From Sphaerosporella brunnea (lineage: Eukaryota; Ascomycota; Pezizomycetes; Pezizales; Pyronemataceae): DNA of 64,000 bases. The stretch lies in NCBI GenBank assembly GCA_008704415.1, contig VXIS01000010.1, positions 186,001 through 250,000 on the forward strand. The letters run 5' to 3'. The notes beneath the pieces are model-generated. The model was not told the origin of the DNA, ran no database searches, and worked only from the letters and a program-made list of their open reading frames with translations. This document shows, in pieces, positions 1 to 11,249 of this stretch. The translations under genes were made by a program, and so were the position numbers. Numbering within the stretch: position 1 is the first letter of the stretch; the number at the start of each line of letters is the position of its first letter.

Positions 1-600
1 ACAGGTCCGCACCTGATACCACCGAGACGCGAGTATCATTCCCACTTTGTTGAGGGGTGGCTGGAAGCCAGTCTTCTTCCATGAAGCATACGATGCGCAA
101 AGGCCTGTGCTCTGACGGATCGACTGTTTGCTGCGGTCGCTACGCGCTGCAGGCGATGCTCTCAGCGTTACGCTTCGCGGCGGCGGGCTGGATACCAAGG
201 CTGGAGGAAAAGGGCTCGGCGGCGGGAGATGTGACCATCGAGGAAAGGGCCTTGGGGACCGCCTCTAAGTCCTGAAGGCAAGCATTAGGTACATGAGGAG
301 CAAACATAGATATGACGAAAGCGGATCTCACAACTGGCGGGTCTTGGGCGGTCTTTTATTCTCCAGAAGACATGAATTTCCCACCGTGCCTGCACGCTCG
401 CTTTCCATAGTGGGGAACTGTATTCAGACTTATGAACAGCAGTCATGCACAACGTTATGACTTAGGCCACGCATTTTGGTCAGAAGTCAGAGTACAAAGT
501 CAAGCGTTGCTAACCAGTCAGGGGTCATGGGCAACACTATCCCCCGCAAGGTTGAAAGTACTGGATAATGCCACAGCAGCTAAGATTGTCTGACAAATAA
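1..600. other. no supported gene
   Basis: Only short overlapping open frames (under 75 codons) on both strands, with no recognisable motif or terminal repeat. The piggyBac-like element may extend into this stretch on its 3' side, but I see no TTAA followed by an inverted copy of its candidate 5' end. Confidence 0.5.
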
Positions 601-676
601 ACTAAGTCAAATTCGGCAAGCGAGTGATATCAAAAGCATGCAGAGCATGTACTGTCGACAGCTACAAAAGTATTCC

Positions 677-2658
677 CTAAAAACATCCAACACAAAACAA
701 AAGTTTGTAGTAACGGCAACACCAACTTGTTCGCTTAGCCCGTCCATGTTCGTTTGTCTGCCGTTTATTAAAACGGCAGCGCACGCATTCCTCAGCCTTC
801 GTCGCTTTGATTTTTTCGTGTACCCCACGGTTATGAGGATTTGTGCAGGTTGGAACAGTAGTAATACCACACTGTCGACTAAACCAGAGATGCGTTTGCG
901 TGCGCTTATGACATTCGGAGTCATATTTTGTCGCGTTTGGCTGCCGCATTGGGCGACCGAAATCTGCTTGTACGTCCGCCTCTTCGGCCAACTCTTGAGC
1001 TAACTGCAAGCGAAATTTCTTATGTGACAACAGGCGCTTTACTCTTCCAGGAGCATAAAATGTACGATGATGTTTTGAAAACAAGAGATACTCATTAACA
1101 ATCGCGATATCAAATAAAACAAATAGCAATGACGGCCAATTGCGCCGCGTGATTGGCTGAGTGAAATAATTCGCACGGTATTGGTCGGCAAGATCAACAC
1201 CGCCCTTACCATGATTATAATCATTAATTGTCATCGGGATTGGAACAACCATACGCTGCAAATCACCAAAGCTTTCACGAATGGAACGTCCACGTGTGCC
1301 GGTAGGGCGAGGCTTTTTCCTTTCCCGCTCAATACGGTCCACCAAGCGATGAATTGTTGAGAGCATACATACGCACTTTTGGTCTTCCCATTGAAGTGCA
1401 AGGACCTGATTGTTGGGTGTGTAGCCGCCGGTCACAGTGTTCCACGGCAACCGGTCCCCATCCACTTGATATTCTTGTGGAAACGTACATGTTGTCCCAC
1501 AGGCTCCTATTCCTAACTCGTGTAGTATTGAAAGTCGCGGGATTGTTGTAAATAGGTTATCCATATAAATTCAAAACTTGTACGTCTCATAAGGTAAGGA
1601 TTTAGCGAGTTGATAGACAACAGACTGTGTAGGTGCTAGATTGCATTGAGCCCGCAGTGGTATTTCTGTAATTCCAGGTCTTGGAGAGGAAAAGCGCCAA
1701 TCCGAAGTGTAGCCAGTATGCGAGTAGAGAGCGAAAACTTTGTATCCCTGGCTGATAGGCATTTTCGGCATTTTCGTGGTGTCCGCTGAGCGACCAAATG
1801 ATCGCACCATCATTTCGTCCACAGCCATGACGGTCGGTATGTCATACACTTCTTTAACCCGACGTCGGAGGTTGGAGTTGCGTGGTTCAACCTTTTGAAA
1901 CCACCGCTCCACCGGTAGTTTATCCTCTTGTGGCTCGAAAACATGAAGATATCGCTTTATTTGCATGTATCGAACTAGAGAAAGCCCGTGTTTGAGTACA
2001 TCGCGCGAACCATCGGTAAAGCCGCTTCGCTTTTTCAAGCCATTGTTGTGCCAAAAGTTCAATGGAGAACTACTTTTCCGCACTCCGATAACTATTAAGA
2101 CTGCAAAGAATAGTTTTACTTCACGTAGGGTTACTGGTTTCCACGGTCGTGATCGAACCCCAGGGCTCAAACTCATGCCAGCACATTTACTTTTAGCATA
2201 CTTGTTCGTATTACGCATAATCGTTCTCCAATCAGACTCGCGCCATAGCAGGGAGAACCATTTGAGTGGCGAATAGCTCGATTGATCACCATTCTCGATA
2301 TCCTCTGGACATGAACTTCTTCTTCGGGATCTTCCATGGCTATCGATACGTATTCACGACTGCTGTCCTGTCTGGTCTTCCGCTTTGCAGTCTGCGAACT
2401 TGCAGCGTCGGGTTTTTGTTCTGCCGCTCCAGTTTTGTTCTCCACGCTATTACTGGCTACCTGTTTTGCCAGCGGATCCTTCGCCTTTACCAACGATTTT
2501 TTGACCTGTTTGCAAGCCTGCTTGGTCTTCTCTTTATCAACTACCGTTGGCAATTGTTCCTGAGAAACAATTATTTGTTCTCCGCGTTCGCAATGTGACA
2601 GCGTTGTGCTCAGGGTAGCCGAGCCCTTGTTGTTTCGCTTGCGCAAAACTGGCGCCAT
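677..2658 (-). pseudogene. piggyBac-like transposase, broken
   Basis: Remnant of a DDE transposase of the piggyBac (DDE_Tnp_1_7) family, which cuts and pastes DNA at TTAA sites. Three open blocks follow each other on the minus strand. The first (2658 down to about 2290) is a charged, disordered N-terminus with its own ATG. The second (about 2300-1571) carries the first catalytic Asp in AVDEMM. The third (1564-677) carries the second Asp in MDNLFTT, the third in KGGVDLADQYR, and a Cys-rich C-terminus (ECVRCRF, WCCRYYK) like the family's zinc domain. Blocks one and two are in different frames, so there is a frameshift near 2280-2310. Blocks two and three share a frame but are split by TGA at 1571-1573. 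Order and motifs are seen directly; inactivity is inferred from the two lesions. Confidence 0.88.
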
Positions 2659-2688
2659 GTAGGAGTAATATGATTATGGCTACCGTGA

Positions 2689-2775
2689 GCTCTGGGGGAG
2701 CTGGTGGAGCAGGTGGCGGTGCGTACAAACGGGAGCTTTGGAGGAGCTAGTGGAGCAGGTGGCGATGTGCTACAA
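2689..2775. repeat. tandem duplication, about 44 bp x2
   Basis: Two adjacent GA/GC-rich units share ggagct, gtggagcaggtggcg and tacaaa at the same spacing. They lie just upstream of the piggyBac-like ORF and would be inside the element if its 5' end is at 2979. Confidence 0.6.
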
Positions 2776-2949
2776 AGGGTTGTCGTTACGCAATGAGTAG
2801 AGCCTGATCACGCCGTTCGATAGCCTGGAATGCGGCGATTCTGCTGAATGAAAAATCAAGTCGTTTGGACCAAAACTGAGCAAGTTAGCGACTGAATACT
2901 ACGGAGCCCCAGCATCCACTCACCCTGTGTCGCGCGTGGATCCGGAAAT

Positions 2950-2983
2950 TGATAGCAGGGGAAGCCGGATGAGTGAGGGTTAA
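2950..2983 (-). repeat. candidate piggyBac 5' end at TTAA
   Basis: Read on the minus strand, TTAA (2980-2983) is followed directly by CCCTCACTCATCC. TTAA plus CCCT is the usual start of a piggyBac element, and this lies about 320 bp upstream of the transposase ATG. A partly matching motif in opposite orientation (cactcaccct near 2920) could be a subterminal repeat. No matching 3' end was found between 1 and 677, so the call is tentative. Confidence 0.4.
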
Positions 2984-3099
2984 CGATGGGGGGTTTGGGC
3001 GCAAGTGGTGGGCAAGTCAAGTTGCGGGGTGGTAAAAAGGGCGGGGTGGTTTGGGAGTTTGGTTATAACGCAGCGTAGTCGCCGCTCATCACTCATACA

Positions 3100-3369
3100 A
3101 TGAGGTTGGACCCCGCCAATAAGAAGAACACACTAATCTCGCTAGCTTGCCTTTTAGCTGCTGTGGCATTATCCAGTACTTTCAACCTTGCGGGGGATAC
3201 TCAAACACCGGTGTCACAGCATGACACTACCTCAATCGCTGCCTCTCACAAGCCACGATGTTGCTCCTTTTGCCATCATGTCCACGAAAATGTCGCCGTC
3301 GACGCCGGCGTATCCTATCTGTTAAAGCGATGGCCGGCTCGAAAAATCGCGCAGCCTTCCGCGTGAAAG
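3100..3369 (+). CDS. small ORF with signal-like N-terminus
   Basis: An 88-codon ORF with an ATG. The N-terminus has two lysines followed by a hydrophobic stretch (residues 12-28, LISLACLLAAVALSSTF), which could be a secretory signal or membrane anchor. A CCSFCHH cluster lies in the middle. No family is recognised, and the length is within chance expectation. If real it would be a small secreted Cys-containing protein. Confidence 0.2.
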
Positions 3370-3429
3370 ACCTGCCTGTTGGTGCCGACGTTATGGCTGT
3401 TGGCCGCGCAGGAAGCCTCCGGTTGCGGT

Positions 3430-4870
3430 AGCGGTCAGTATGTGGAACCGGTGTTTGAGTAGGCATCGGGGCTGAGGTTGGTGTCTGCCGGGGCAAGCCA
3501 CGCAGATTGTACACCCGATCTGGCCATGGTCACGCCTGGCTCCATCGGTCTAACCGGTGTTTTTGCCGGACAGAGCCAGTTGCATGGCGCCCTTCTTCGG
3601 TAGGACAACCACATTTCCGACCTGGGGATTAGTGCGCGCCCAGACCATCCTTTCGGAGGTGTCTTTCTCCTCCAGCTTGCAGGAATCGCGAAGACGCGCC
3701 ACCAATGTGGTGCTGCGGGCTTCCAGGATTGCCGCGGGGCCATTGGTCACCGCAGGACTCATGATCGGCCGCTGGGCATAGCGGCATATTACAAGCGCGA
3801 TACAAAATGCCACCTCATCTGCTGTGGCGTCCATCATCCGTTGCTCTCTAGGTTGTTGTTTTTCGCGTCGCTGTTTGCTGGGCATGCGCATTGTTTTTGA
3901 TGGGTTCAGAAAAGAAGACTCAAAACATATCAATAGGCCCCACGGTTCAGCTGAACGGTATGTTTGGGGGAATACGATCGCACGTACGGACCGTGGACAG
4001 TCTTTCAATGAAGTGACAATTCACCGTGCGTTTGTGGTTGCAGTGATCGAGTTGCGCCTCAGAGGGGAGTACGCTTGTTTGGGAGCAAGCTTGCAGCTGT
4101 GGAGTCTTGCCCTTCGCATCTGAGGTTGTTCAACGTTCGTGTACAGCTGAGGGTTGCCTACAGCGGAGGGTACGGTCGGACATGAGGCTGCGAATGGCCG
4201 GTGCTCAAGGGTTTCATCCTGGGCACATCTTGTGTCGATCCCTCGGTAAAACGTTGCTGATCAGAGCCCAGAATGGATACATGAATAGGATAACCACAGG
4301 ATGCATCTCCTGCATTTTGGTTTTACACTCTCGTCCACAACGATCTCGTTGTCGTTGACATTGATGTGGAATCATCGTTGCGACTTGCGGATCGGCAAAC
4401 ATCCGCTCGCCCTACGGGCGAATGAATATGAAAGAAGGATCACGGCCCACTGCAGCTCATCATGTGCTTCCTGCGGTTGTTTCAAGGGAACGCTGATGTC
4501 GCTGTTGCGTGGGACGCCATGAGAAAGGTCGATGTTATCATCCATGGACTCGGTCCGAGGGGTTTGCGGAGCAGCAAGGCCAAACCGGACAACCGCCGTG
4601 CCTTGAAATCGTTTACCGCCGGGCCGTGTACCGTATGTCGAATCCGGCGGCATCACCGCAAAACCAAAGAAGCCTGTCCCTGTCCATCCTCCGCCATCCG
4701 CGGTGCCCTGGCAACCTAATCCATTGATAGCCTCAACCTGCTCATTGGGTAGGACCTGAAGCCAGTGGTCTTCACCACGGCGCCCAACGGCTTGTTGAAG
4801 ATCTGCATCTGTCGTAGGACGACGTGCGCATGGAGTCCATCACGTCGACCACGATGCTATAGGTCTGGCG
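3430..4870 (-). pseudogene. unrecognised coding remnant, frame-disrupted
   Basis: Several minus-strand blocks look protein-like. The longest uninterrupted one runs from about 4840 to 4372 and includes a Gly-rich segment (GTADGGGWTGTGFFGF) and the start MMPPDSTYG at 4656. Further open blocks continue at 4402-4214 and 4008-3550 in changing frames. Near 4770-4860 at least two frames look coding, consistent with frameshifts. The 3' end of the Tad element abuts the upstream end near 4885, so the LINE may have inserted into this sequence. I do not recognise the protein. Confidence 0.3.
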
Positions 4871-4911
4871 TCTGTCATTGGGGATTTGTTTGTTTTAATC
4901 ATCCTGTATTC

Positions 4912-4925
4912 GGCCGCTTGCGGCC
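4912..4925 (-). ncRNA. 3'-terminal RNA hairpin of Tad element
   Basis: GGCCGCAAGCGGCC on the minus strand can fold as a 5-bp stem with a CAAG loop about 13 nt before the A-rich 3' tail. The same position in two other copies is GGCTGCAAGCAGCC (41691-41704) and GGCCGCAAGCGGCT (27069-27082). The first change is a compensatory base pair swap and the second gives a G-U pair, so the stem, not the sequence, is kept. The likely role is recognition of the template RNA by reverse transcriptase. Confidence 0.65.
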
Positions 4926-5073
4926 ATGACATGGGACTATGTACATGAATAAATCTACCCTTAGACCTCAAGTGTCCACAGACGGGCATGATTCAGTGGG
5001 CGCACCAAGGAAATTCGTATCGAGTAATGTATGACAAAGGGAACACAAAGGAGAGAAAAGGAAGCAGGTCAGA

Positions 5074-8000
5074 TCATTCTCGTGGCTTCTCCGGCCACTT
5101 TCCTACATGAGTGTTCGCTAAGAAGCCAAGGATGGCTTCCGTGCATCTTGTGTCAGCCAGGACTCTGGCCACCGGGGTGGAGGTCCTCTTCCAACCCTCC
5201 TTGTCTCCCACTTTCGTGGCCAGCCCTATGGCCTTCCATAGGGCTTCCTGCTCTTTCTTCCATCTGGCACACCTTTTCAGGAGGTGCTCCCTCGTCTGCT
5301 TTGGGGCCTTGCGGCACCACCAACACTTGTCATCCGCCCGACGGCCCGTCCACATCAGGTAGGGGGCTGTGGGCGCTTTGTTGAGCCGCAGCTGAAAGTA
5401 CCGGGACGCCAGAGCCTTGGGAGCCTTGGCGGCATTCTTGTCCCACTCAGCCTTACGCTTGTAGTAGGCTTTGGCTTTGATTTGTCGGCTCAGCCAGGCA
5501 TTTCGGTCTTTCGTCCTGGCGTCGGTAACTAGGCGGCCGATGTGCGCCAGGGAGGTGATCCTGATCGTGTGCGACCGATCTAGTCGGTCTCTCGCAGCAG
5601 CTTCGGCGGCTTGGTCGGCCATTTCGTTGCCGGGGATGCCCTCGTGCCCAGGCACCCACCTGTACTCAGTGTTCCAGCCTAGTAGGAGTAGTTCGTTTTC
5701 GGCTTGGCGGATTCGTGGTAGTAGCCATTGACCAGCTCCGGGGTCGCCACGCTTCAGGCGTTTAAGCACTGCTTGAACGTCCACGAAGACGTAGACGGTT
5801 CCCGGCATGTCCGGTGGGTTGTCTTGTCGGAGACGTGATCTGACGTGGGTGCTTCTCAATGCCAGCTCTAGGCCGGCCGCGATGCCAAGTAGTTCTGCGT
5901 CATAGGCTTCCTTGTTATTGCCGATGTAGGCACTGCTTCGGCACCATTCGTCGATGGCCATATCGGTCCGTGCGACTGCGCTAAAAGCGCAGTGGCCGTC
6001 TTCCAAGCGCGATCCATCTGAGTAAACCGCCAGGTGGTTCTCCGTGGGTTGTTCCAGTGACGAGGCCATCAGCGCTGCTGTGGTTTCGTCCTCCTCAATA
6101 GTGACATGGCCGATGGGGTGTCGGAGGTTCGGTCGGGTCGGTTCTATGTTTGCGGGGTGTCCAGGGATGGTCATGGCCAGTTTGCCCATGATGTTGAGCT
6201 GTTGAGTTTCTGGGGCACTCCCTCCAAAGGCGCTGCTTGCCACGAAGCGGAGCAGGTCGTTGGTAGACTTGGCTTCTGGTTGTCGGATTCCATTTGCGTC
6301 GGCTGCGGCCTTTCGTATGCGGTTGCCAGCTGGGTTATTGTCTGGGGTTGCAGCCAGGCGGGCTGCAAGGCGCCTGCGCCTGTGGCGGAGGACAGTTTCG
6401 GCGTCTGTCAGACCGGCTTTGCAGATGAGGGGTCCAATAGCCGATGTCGGTAGGGCACCCAGTACTGATCTGGCCTGCCTGTTGAATAGCTTCTGTATAT
6501 CTGCAGTTCGTTCCTTTTGGCCATCAAACCATAGTTCGGTTCCGTATAGGGCGACAGCTTGCACCGCTGCGATCTGGATCCGTCGTACGTTCTCGGTGCA
6601 TAAACCCAGCCGGCCCGTTAGTGACCGGATCCTGGCTTCCGCGGATCTTGCCTTGCCCATTCTTACGTTATGGTGATGTTGGAGGGTCAGTTTGGAATCC
6701 AAGAAGACTCCAAGCTATCGTGTCGCATGCTTGTTATAGGGAACTTGTATGCCAGCCACAGAGACCTTCATGTCGGGAAGCCTCCGCTTCCGCGTTAGCA
6801 GGATTGCTTCGGTCTTGGCCACATCGAAGGCCACTGCGTTAGCGTCTGCCCACTTGAGGCTGGCGGTCGCGCAGCGGTTAAGCATGTTTGTAACGTCTGC
6901 TACTGTGTCCCCGGTAGCAACCCATGCAATATCGTCTGCGTATGAGAGCGCGAAAGTGCCCTGGACGGCTCTCTCCACCTCAGGGAAGAGGCCTGAGAGG
7001 AATACCGCGAAAAGGATGGGCGAGATTGGGGATCCTTGTGGTAGCCCTGTCCTGATGTTGATCGTCTCGCTGAGTTGTCCTTCAACCTTCATCTGGACAC
7101 GCCTATTTTCCATGAAGGAGGCAGTCCATTTGATCAGGCTATGTGGCGCTCCTAGCTTGATGAGTCTGCGTATAAGCACAGCTTTAGATACATGGTCGAA
7201 GGCTCCTTTGACATCCATCAGTAGTGCGCCGACCATGCGTTTCTCCTGCCAAGCCTCTTGTGCGTGATCCATCAGAATTGCGACCGCATCCACGGCTGCT
7301 CTGCCTCGTCTGCTGCCAAATTGGCCATCATGCAGCCAGCCTTTTGACTCTGCGGCTTGAGCCAATCTGCCTGTGGCTACTCGCTCGATTACCTTGCCCA
7401 AGCAGCAAAGTAGGGAGATGACACGGTGGGCTCGGGCTTTGGAGTAATCGTCTTTGCCAGGTTTGGGTATGACAACGCCGATGGCCTGGCGCCATGGCAG
7501 TGGCTGGTGACCTTGCCAGATGCACGCACGTACAAGCCCTGTGATCCTGTTGGGGTCCCACTTGTAAGCTAGCCTGACGGCTGGAGGGCCCAGCTTGTCT
7601 GGGCCAGCAGCGGAGCGGGAGGCTTGCGCAAAGCATGCCTGCTCGACCTCTTCGTCTGAAACATGCGTGTCATTGTTCAGTCCATCAAGCTCTTGAGGGG
7701 ACCAGTTGTCGGATGGAGGCTCGGGAAAGGCTTGACGTGCCATCATGTCGCTCTTCTCCTTCGTGGTGGTGGCCATCCTGCCGTCCTGACCGGTGAGCGC
7801 ACCGCCTTCAGTCATTGTGGGAGTGTTGTTAGTGTATCTCAGGGCCTTCCATGTGTCTTCTGGGCCGGCGTGTTGTAGGAAGGTCGTCCAGTGTGCCCGT
7901 TTAGCTTTCCTGATAGCGCTCCTGAGAGCCCTGCGTGCATTTTTCACAGCCTGATGAGTGGTCCCTTGACGTCTGCGAAAGGATCGTTTGACCGCATTGA

Positions 8001-8937
8001 GTACACGGCGTAGTTCGTCGATGTCTGCGTTCCACCAGCGCTTAGAGCGTGCACATATACGTAGCGGTTTGGCGTGCATCTGGAGGGTTTGGGTGATGGC
8101 CGCTGAAATCCAGGTAGCCTCCTGGTCAAGAGCTGTTATTGGGGCATCGAGCTGTACCACCGGCCTGTTTGCAGCCAGTTCTCTCCACGTGTCCTCGGCG
8201 TCTTTTAGCTGTTTTTCCGTCATGCCGTTGATGTCCCAGCCAGTAACTTCTGTGCTGGTTTGGTTGGAGCAGTTGGGCTTATCCTCAAGGCATGACCACA
8301 TTATTAGCTGGTGGTCAGAGCCCGTCTCGAGATCAGGCTGGTCTATAGTCCAGTTGCTGACAATCACGTTCTTTGACAGTGTGAGGTCTAAAATGGCTGG
8401 CTGTGCTCCGCGGTCGCACGTGGGGGTGTCGTCGTTCCAGACGGTCAGCTCATGGTGGTCGATGAGTGTCTCAAGCCAAGCGCTATTGCGGTTGGTTTGG
8501 CAGGTTGGGTCCCAGCGTACGCTATGCGCATTGAAGTCGCCTGCTAGGATGACCTTATCTGAGTCCATAATGGCGGCCCAATTTTCGGTGCGACTGGGCC
8601 TTTGGCTAGTGAAGGCATTGTTGACGACGTTGATTTTGAACTGATCGTAAACGTTGATAATACGGCATTTTGCGCCCGATGGTGAGGTTGCGTGGATGAC
8701 CATGACGTCACCTGCGCTGGATACCAACTGAGACTGAACAGTGAAGTTGGTCTTGGAGTCGGTACGTATGGCAGCCCAGGTCCTGCCTGAGCCGTAGAAC
8801 CGAAAGGCCTGGTGTGTAATGCGGTAGGCTGGGGGCTCCTGAATGAGCACTAGGTCCGTCTTGTTGCGAATCGCAATTTCTAGACAGGTATGTAGGACTG
8901 GCCCGGACCTGTTGACGTTGTGTTGGATACACCGCAT
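5074..8937 (-). pseudogene. Tad-like ORF2: endonuclease, RT, RNase H
   Basis: The replicase of the element. From the ATG at 8937 the frame runs 740 codons to a TAG at 6715-6717, then continues in the same frame to a natural stop at 5074, giving about 1,287 residues. The endonuclease (residues 1-220) shows IQHNVNRSG, LIQEPP, GDFNAHSVRWDP and SDHQLIMW. The reverse transcriptase shows IPKPGKDDYSKARAHRVISL, DVKGAFDHV, GLPQGSPISP and YADDIAW at about residue 666. RNase H follows the stop, with YSDGS, YDAELLGI and RWVPGHEGIPGNEMADQ. A CWWC...H...C knuckle closes the protein. The TAG falls where related proteins usually have an aromatic residue before LGV. Unless it is read through, RNase H is lost. 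Confidence 0.9.
6715..6717 (-). other. in-frame TAG between RT and RNase H
   Basis: The only interruption in ORF2. The frame is identical on both sides and homology continues across it (LGVFLDSKL follows), so a point nonsense mutation is the simplest reading. The other possibility is stop-codon readthrough, since it separates RT from RNase H. No readthrough context is evident to me. Confidence 0.85.
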
Positions 8938-8939
8938 TA
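8935..8939 (-). promoter_or_regulatory. TAATG stop-start overlap of ORF1 and ORF2
   Basis: On the minus strand the ORF1 stop TAA and the ORF2 start ATG share one base, reading TAATG. In the non-LTR element SART1 a UAAUG junction is known to drive translation of ORF2 by termination and reinitiation. The same geometry here suggests that ORF2 is translated by coupled reinitiation. Position and overlap are seen directly; mechanism is inferred. Confidence 0.75.
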
Positions 8940-11249
8940 TAATTCTTCGTCGGCCCCCGGTGTGACCGGGACTGACAGTGAGGCCTGTTCTAGATCCATA
9001 TCATCGGTCATGGCGTCGTCCACGTCCTCTTCGTCCTCTTCTTCCGTACCCGAATTCGCCGTCGGAGTAGCCTTGGTGTTGGCTGGCTGAGCTACCAGAC
9101 GTGGTCGGCAGGGGTCTCTGAGCATGGCCCCGGCTTCAGGTCGTTGGTCTGGGGTGTCCTTAATCGCCCCGACCGGGGTGGCGTTCGCTCCTGTAGCCTG
9201 AGTGGCGGTAGCCGATTCTGCGGGGTTAGATTTTCCCCTAGCCTTTTTAACCGCCTCCTTCTTTTTAGGGCACGTGTCGCTTTTTGCGGAATGTTTCCCC
9301 ATGCAGTTGAGGCATTTAAGCATTGAAGCGGAGTGCTTGCAGATGCGGCCTGTCTTCTTGTTGCACTCGGCGCAGCCGGTGATGTTGCACTTGTGGGTGG
9401 CGGTAAGGTGCGCACCGCTGCAGTGCGCGCACTTGGGTGGGGCTTGTATCCTCCTGTGGCCGCAGTTAAGTGACAGGTGGCCCCAGCCCGAGCAGTGATC
9501 GCAAAAGGCATCAGGACCTGCTTTCAGGTATGATTCTACCTTTAGGCAGCGTCCCGCGAGAAGCAGACCCTTTCGGATGGCGTGCATCGCGGTGCCGCGG
9601 TCTTTAACGGCGAAGGTGACAGAAGAGGCCCGTATGTTGCCGTCTCTGGTGCGTTGTTGGACTAGAGTCTCAGGGACCAACCAGCGGATCTTCATTGGGA
9701 TGTCCCGGCCATCATTATCGGTCATCAGGTCCCGCTTGAGCGTGTCGAGCTTGCCGATGTAGCGTTGAGTGTCTACGCTGTGGAGTTTGATTCTTGTCCA
9801 TTCCTCATTCGGGCTCACAGCCACTATGGATGAGTCCAGTCGTCTTGCCGCAGCTAGGATGGTGTCGCTGAAGGTGCAAACCTGTACAGCAGTTGCCGAG
9901 GGGTATGACAGGGCGGTGACTGTGCCTTTCCGATTCTGGGTTATCTTGGCCAGACGGATGAAGCCGGGAGCTCGTTTTGCGGCCAGTGCGTCGTTGATGG
10001 CTCGAACCAGGTTGGAGCCATAGCTGTTGCTGACGGGGTGCTGCGAAGCACCTTCCTCGCGGGCTAGGATGATCGTCCGGGCTCTGTCAGGGACGTCTTT
10101 CTCAGCTGGTTTGAGGGCAGCGATCGGGGTGCAAGTGGCGAGGGAACCTGTTGTTTTGGGGGCCCCGTGGGCCTTCCTCTTGACGACCGCTGTCCAGGAC
10201 CCGTCCGCCCTGGAGGTGTCGGCCTTGCTCGGTTTGTCTGCCGCATTGAAAATGCTTGGTTTCGATGCAGGGCCCGCCTTGAGTTCCTTTGTCTTGGTGG
10301 GGTTAGTTGCGTTGTTGGCACGCCTGGCCTTTGCTGCAGCCGTGGCTGAACGTTGCAGAATCTTCGGGGGCCTATCCTGCTCCGTCTGGTGAGGCTGGTT
10401 GTCGGTCTTGGGGAGTGCGTGCTGGGACGCTGCGAGGGACTCTTCCTTCCTTGGTCGGACTAGCTGTGCTAGCAGTTGGAGCTCCACAGCGTGCTCTTCT
10501 TCGGTCCTGTTCATGATTTCCGCCTCCTCCTCTTCAGTCACCCACTCCATGGATGAGCCCGGTTGTGGCGCCGTAACTGGAGTCGGAGTAACAGCTACCC
10601 TGTGTTTGGAGGCAGGGGGCTTGTGCGTTTGAGGGCTGACCGTGCCCTGAGACATTGCTTGTACGGTTGGCCGTTGCTGTGCTGCGACCACGCGTTCTAG
10701 TTGCTCCACCTTCGCGACGAGCGGTCCGGTGATGTCGGCGATCATTTGGAGCACGCGATTTGCGTGTGCATCGAAGTCAGAGCTCAGTTGGTTCAGGTGG
10801 CCGGTTAGGGCCTCCCTGATGGTGTCGCGGATAGTGGAGTCCACCAGTCTGACGTAGCTGGGCGCTTCTTCGAATCGCCGTTTCTTGAATTGGGCAGGTG
10901 GACTGCCGAACGTGGTGGGGGTGCTTGAAAAGATCAAGTCTGTTGTCGGCTTGGGGGTGTGATCTTTCAGGCCGCGCGTCATGGCGCAGGTCATGCGTGG
11001 CGCACCTGGTGCGCCCGGAGTTGGTGGGGTCGGGTCTGGAGCAGCAGGGCTGGTCTGGGGCTCGGCAAGAGTCGTGGCGATGGGGGCGGCACTCAGCGAC
11101 GGAGTCGGGGTCAAGACGGGGTCGGACCACTGAGAGGCACCCTGAAGGTCAACCTCCATGTCGTCCATTTTGTTCGTGTCGGCCGTCTGGGACGACTCGA
11201 TCGGATCGGATGGGTCCTCCAGTGGAGGTGCCGAAGTCAGATCCGTCAT
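8937..11249 (-). CDS. Tad-like ORF1, gag-like nucleic-acid-binding protein
   Basis: The RNA-packaging protein of the element. The frame is open up to 11375, but the first in-frame ATG is at 11249, giving 770 residues. The N-terminal half is Pro/Ser/Thr-rich and probably disordered. The C-terminal third has a conserved region followed by zinc knuckles: FCDHCSGWGHLSLNC, KCAHCSGAHLTATHKC and, less regular, LKCLNCMGKHSAKSDTC, with Cys-rich GCAECNKKTGRICKH between the last two. The tail is acidic. No frameshift or stop is present, so ORF1 looks intact. It overlaps ORF2 by one base. Confidence 0.88.
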   Translation of the reverse strand: MTDLTSAPPLEDPSDPIESSQTADTNKMDDMEVDLQGASQWSDPVLTPTPSLSAAPIATTLAEPQTSPAAPDPTPPTPGAPGAPRMTCAMTRGLKDHTPKPTTDLIFSSTPTTFGSPPAQFKKRRFEEAPSYVRLVDSTIRDTIREALTGHLNQLSSDFDAHANRVLQMIADITGPLVAKVEQLERVVAAQQRPTVQAMSQGTVSPQTHKPPASKHRVAVTPTPVTAPQPGSSMEWVTEEEEAEIMNRTEEEHAVELQLLAQLVRPRKEESLAASQHALPKTDNQPHQTEQDRPPKILQRSATAAAKARRANNATNPTKTKELKAGPASKPSIFNAADKPSKADTSRADGSWTAVVKRKAHGAPKTTGSLATCTPIAALKPAEKDVPDRARTIILAREEGASQHPVSNSYGSNLVRAINDALAAKRAPGFIRLAKITQNRKGTVTALSYPSATAVQVCTFSDTILAAARRLDSSIVAVSPNEEWTRIKLHSVDTQRYIGKLDTLKRDLMTDNDGRDIPMKIRWLVPETLVQQRTRDGNIRASSVTFAVKDRGTAMHAIRKGLLLAGRCLKVESYLKAGPDAFCDHCSGWGHLSLNCGHRRIQAPPKCAHCSGAHLTATHKCNITGCAECNKKTGRICKHSASMLKCLNCMGKHSAKSDTCPKKKEAVKKARGKSNPAESATATQATGANATPVGAIKDTPDQRPEAGAMLRDPCRPRLVAQPANTKATPTANSGTEEEDEEDVDDAMTDDMDLEQASLSVPVTPGADEEL

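Noticed and set aside
6749..10632. Long plus-strand frames across the LINE (for example 7988-8644, 6749-7267, 10898-11431)
   Set aside because: They are antisense to ORF1 and ORF2, which have clear domain homology; open antisense frames follow from their codon use.
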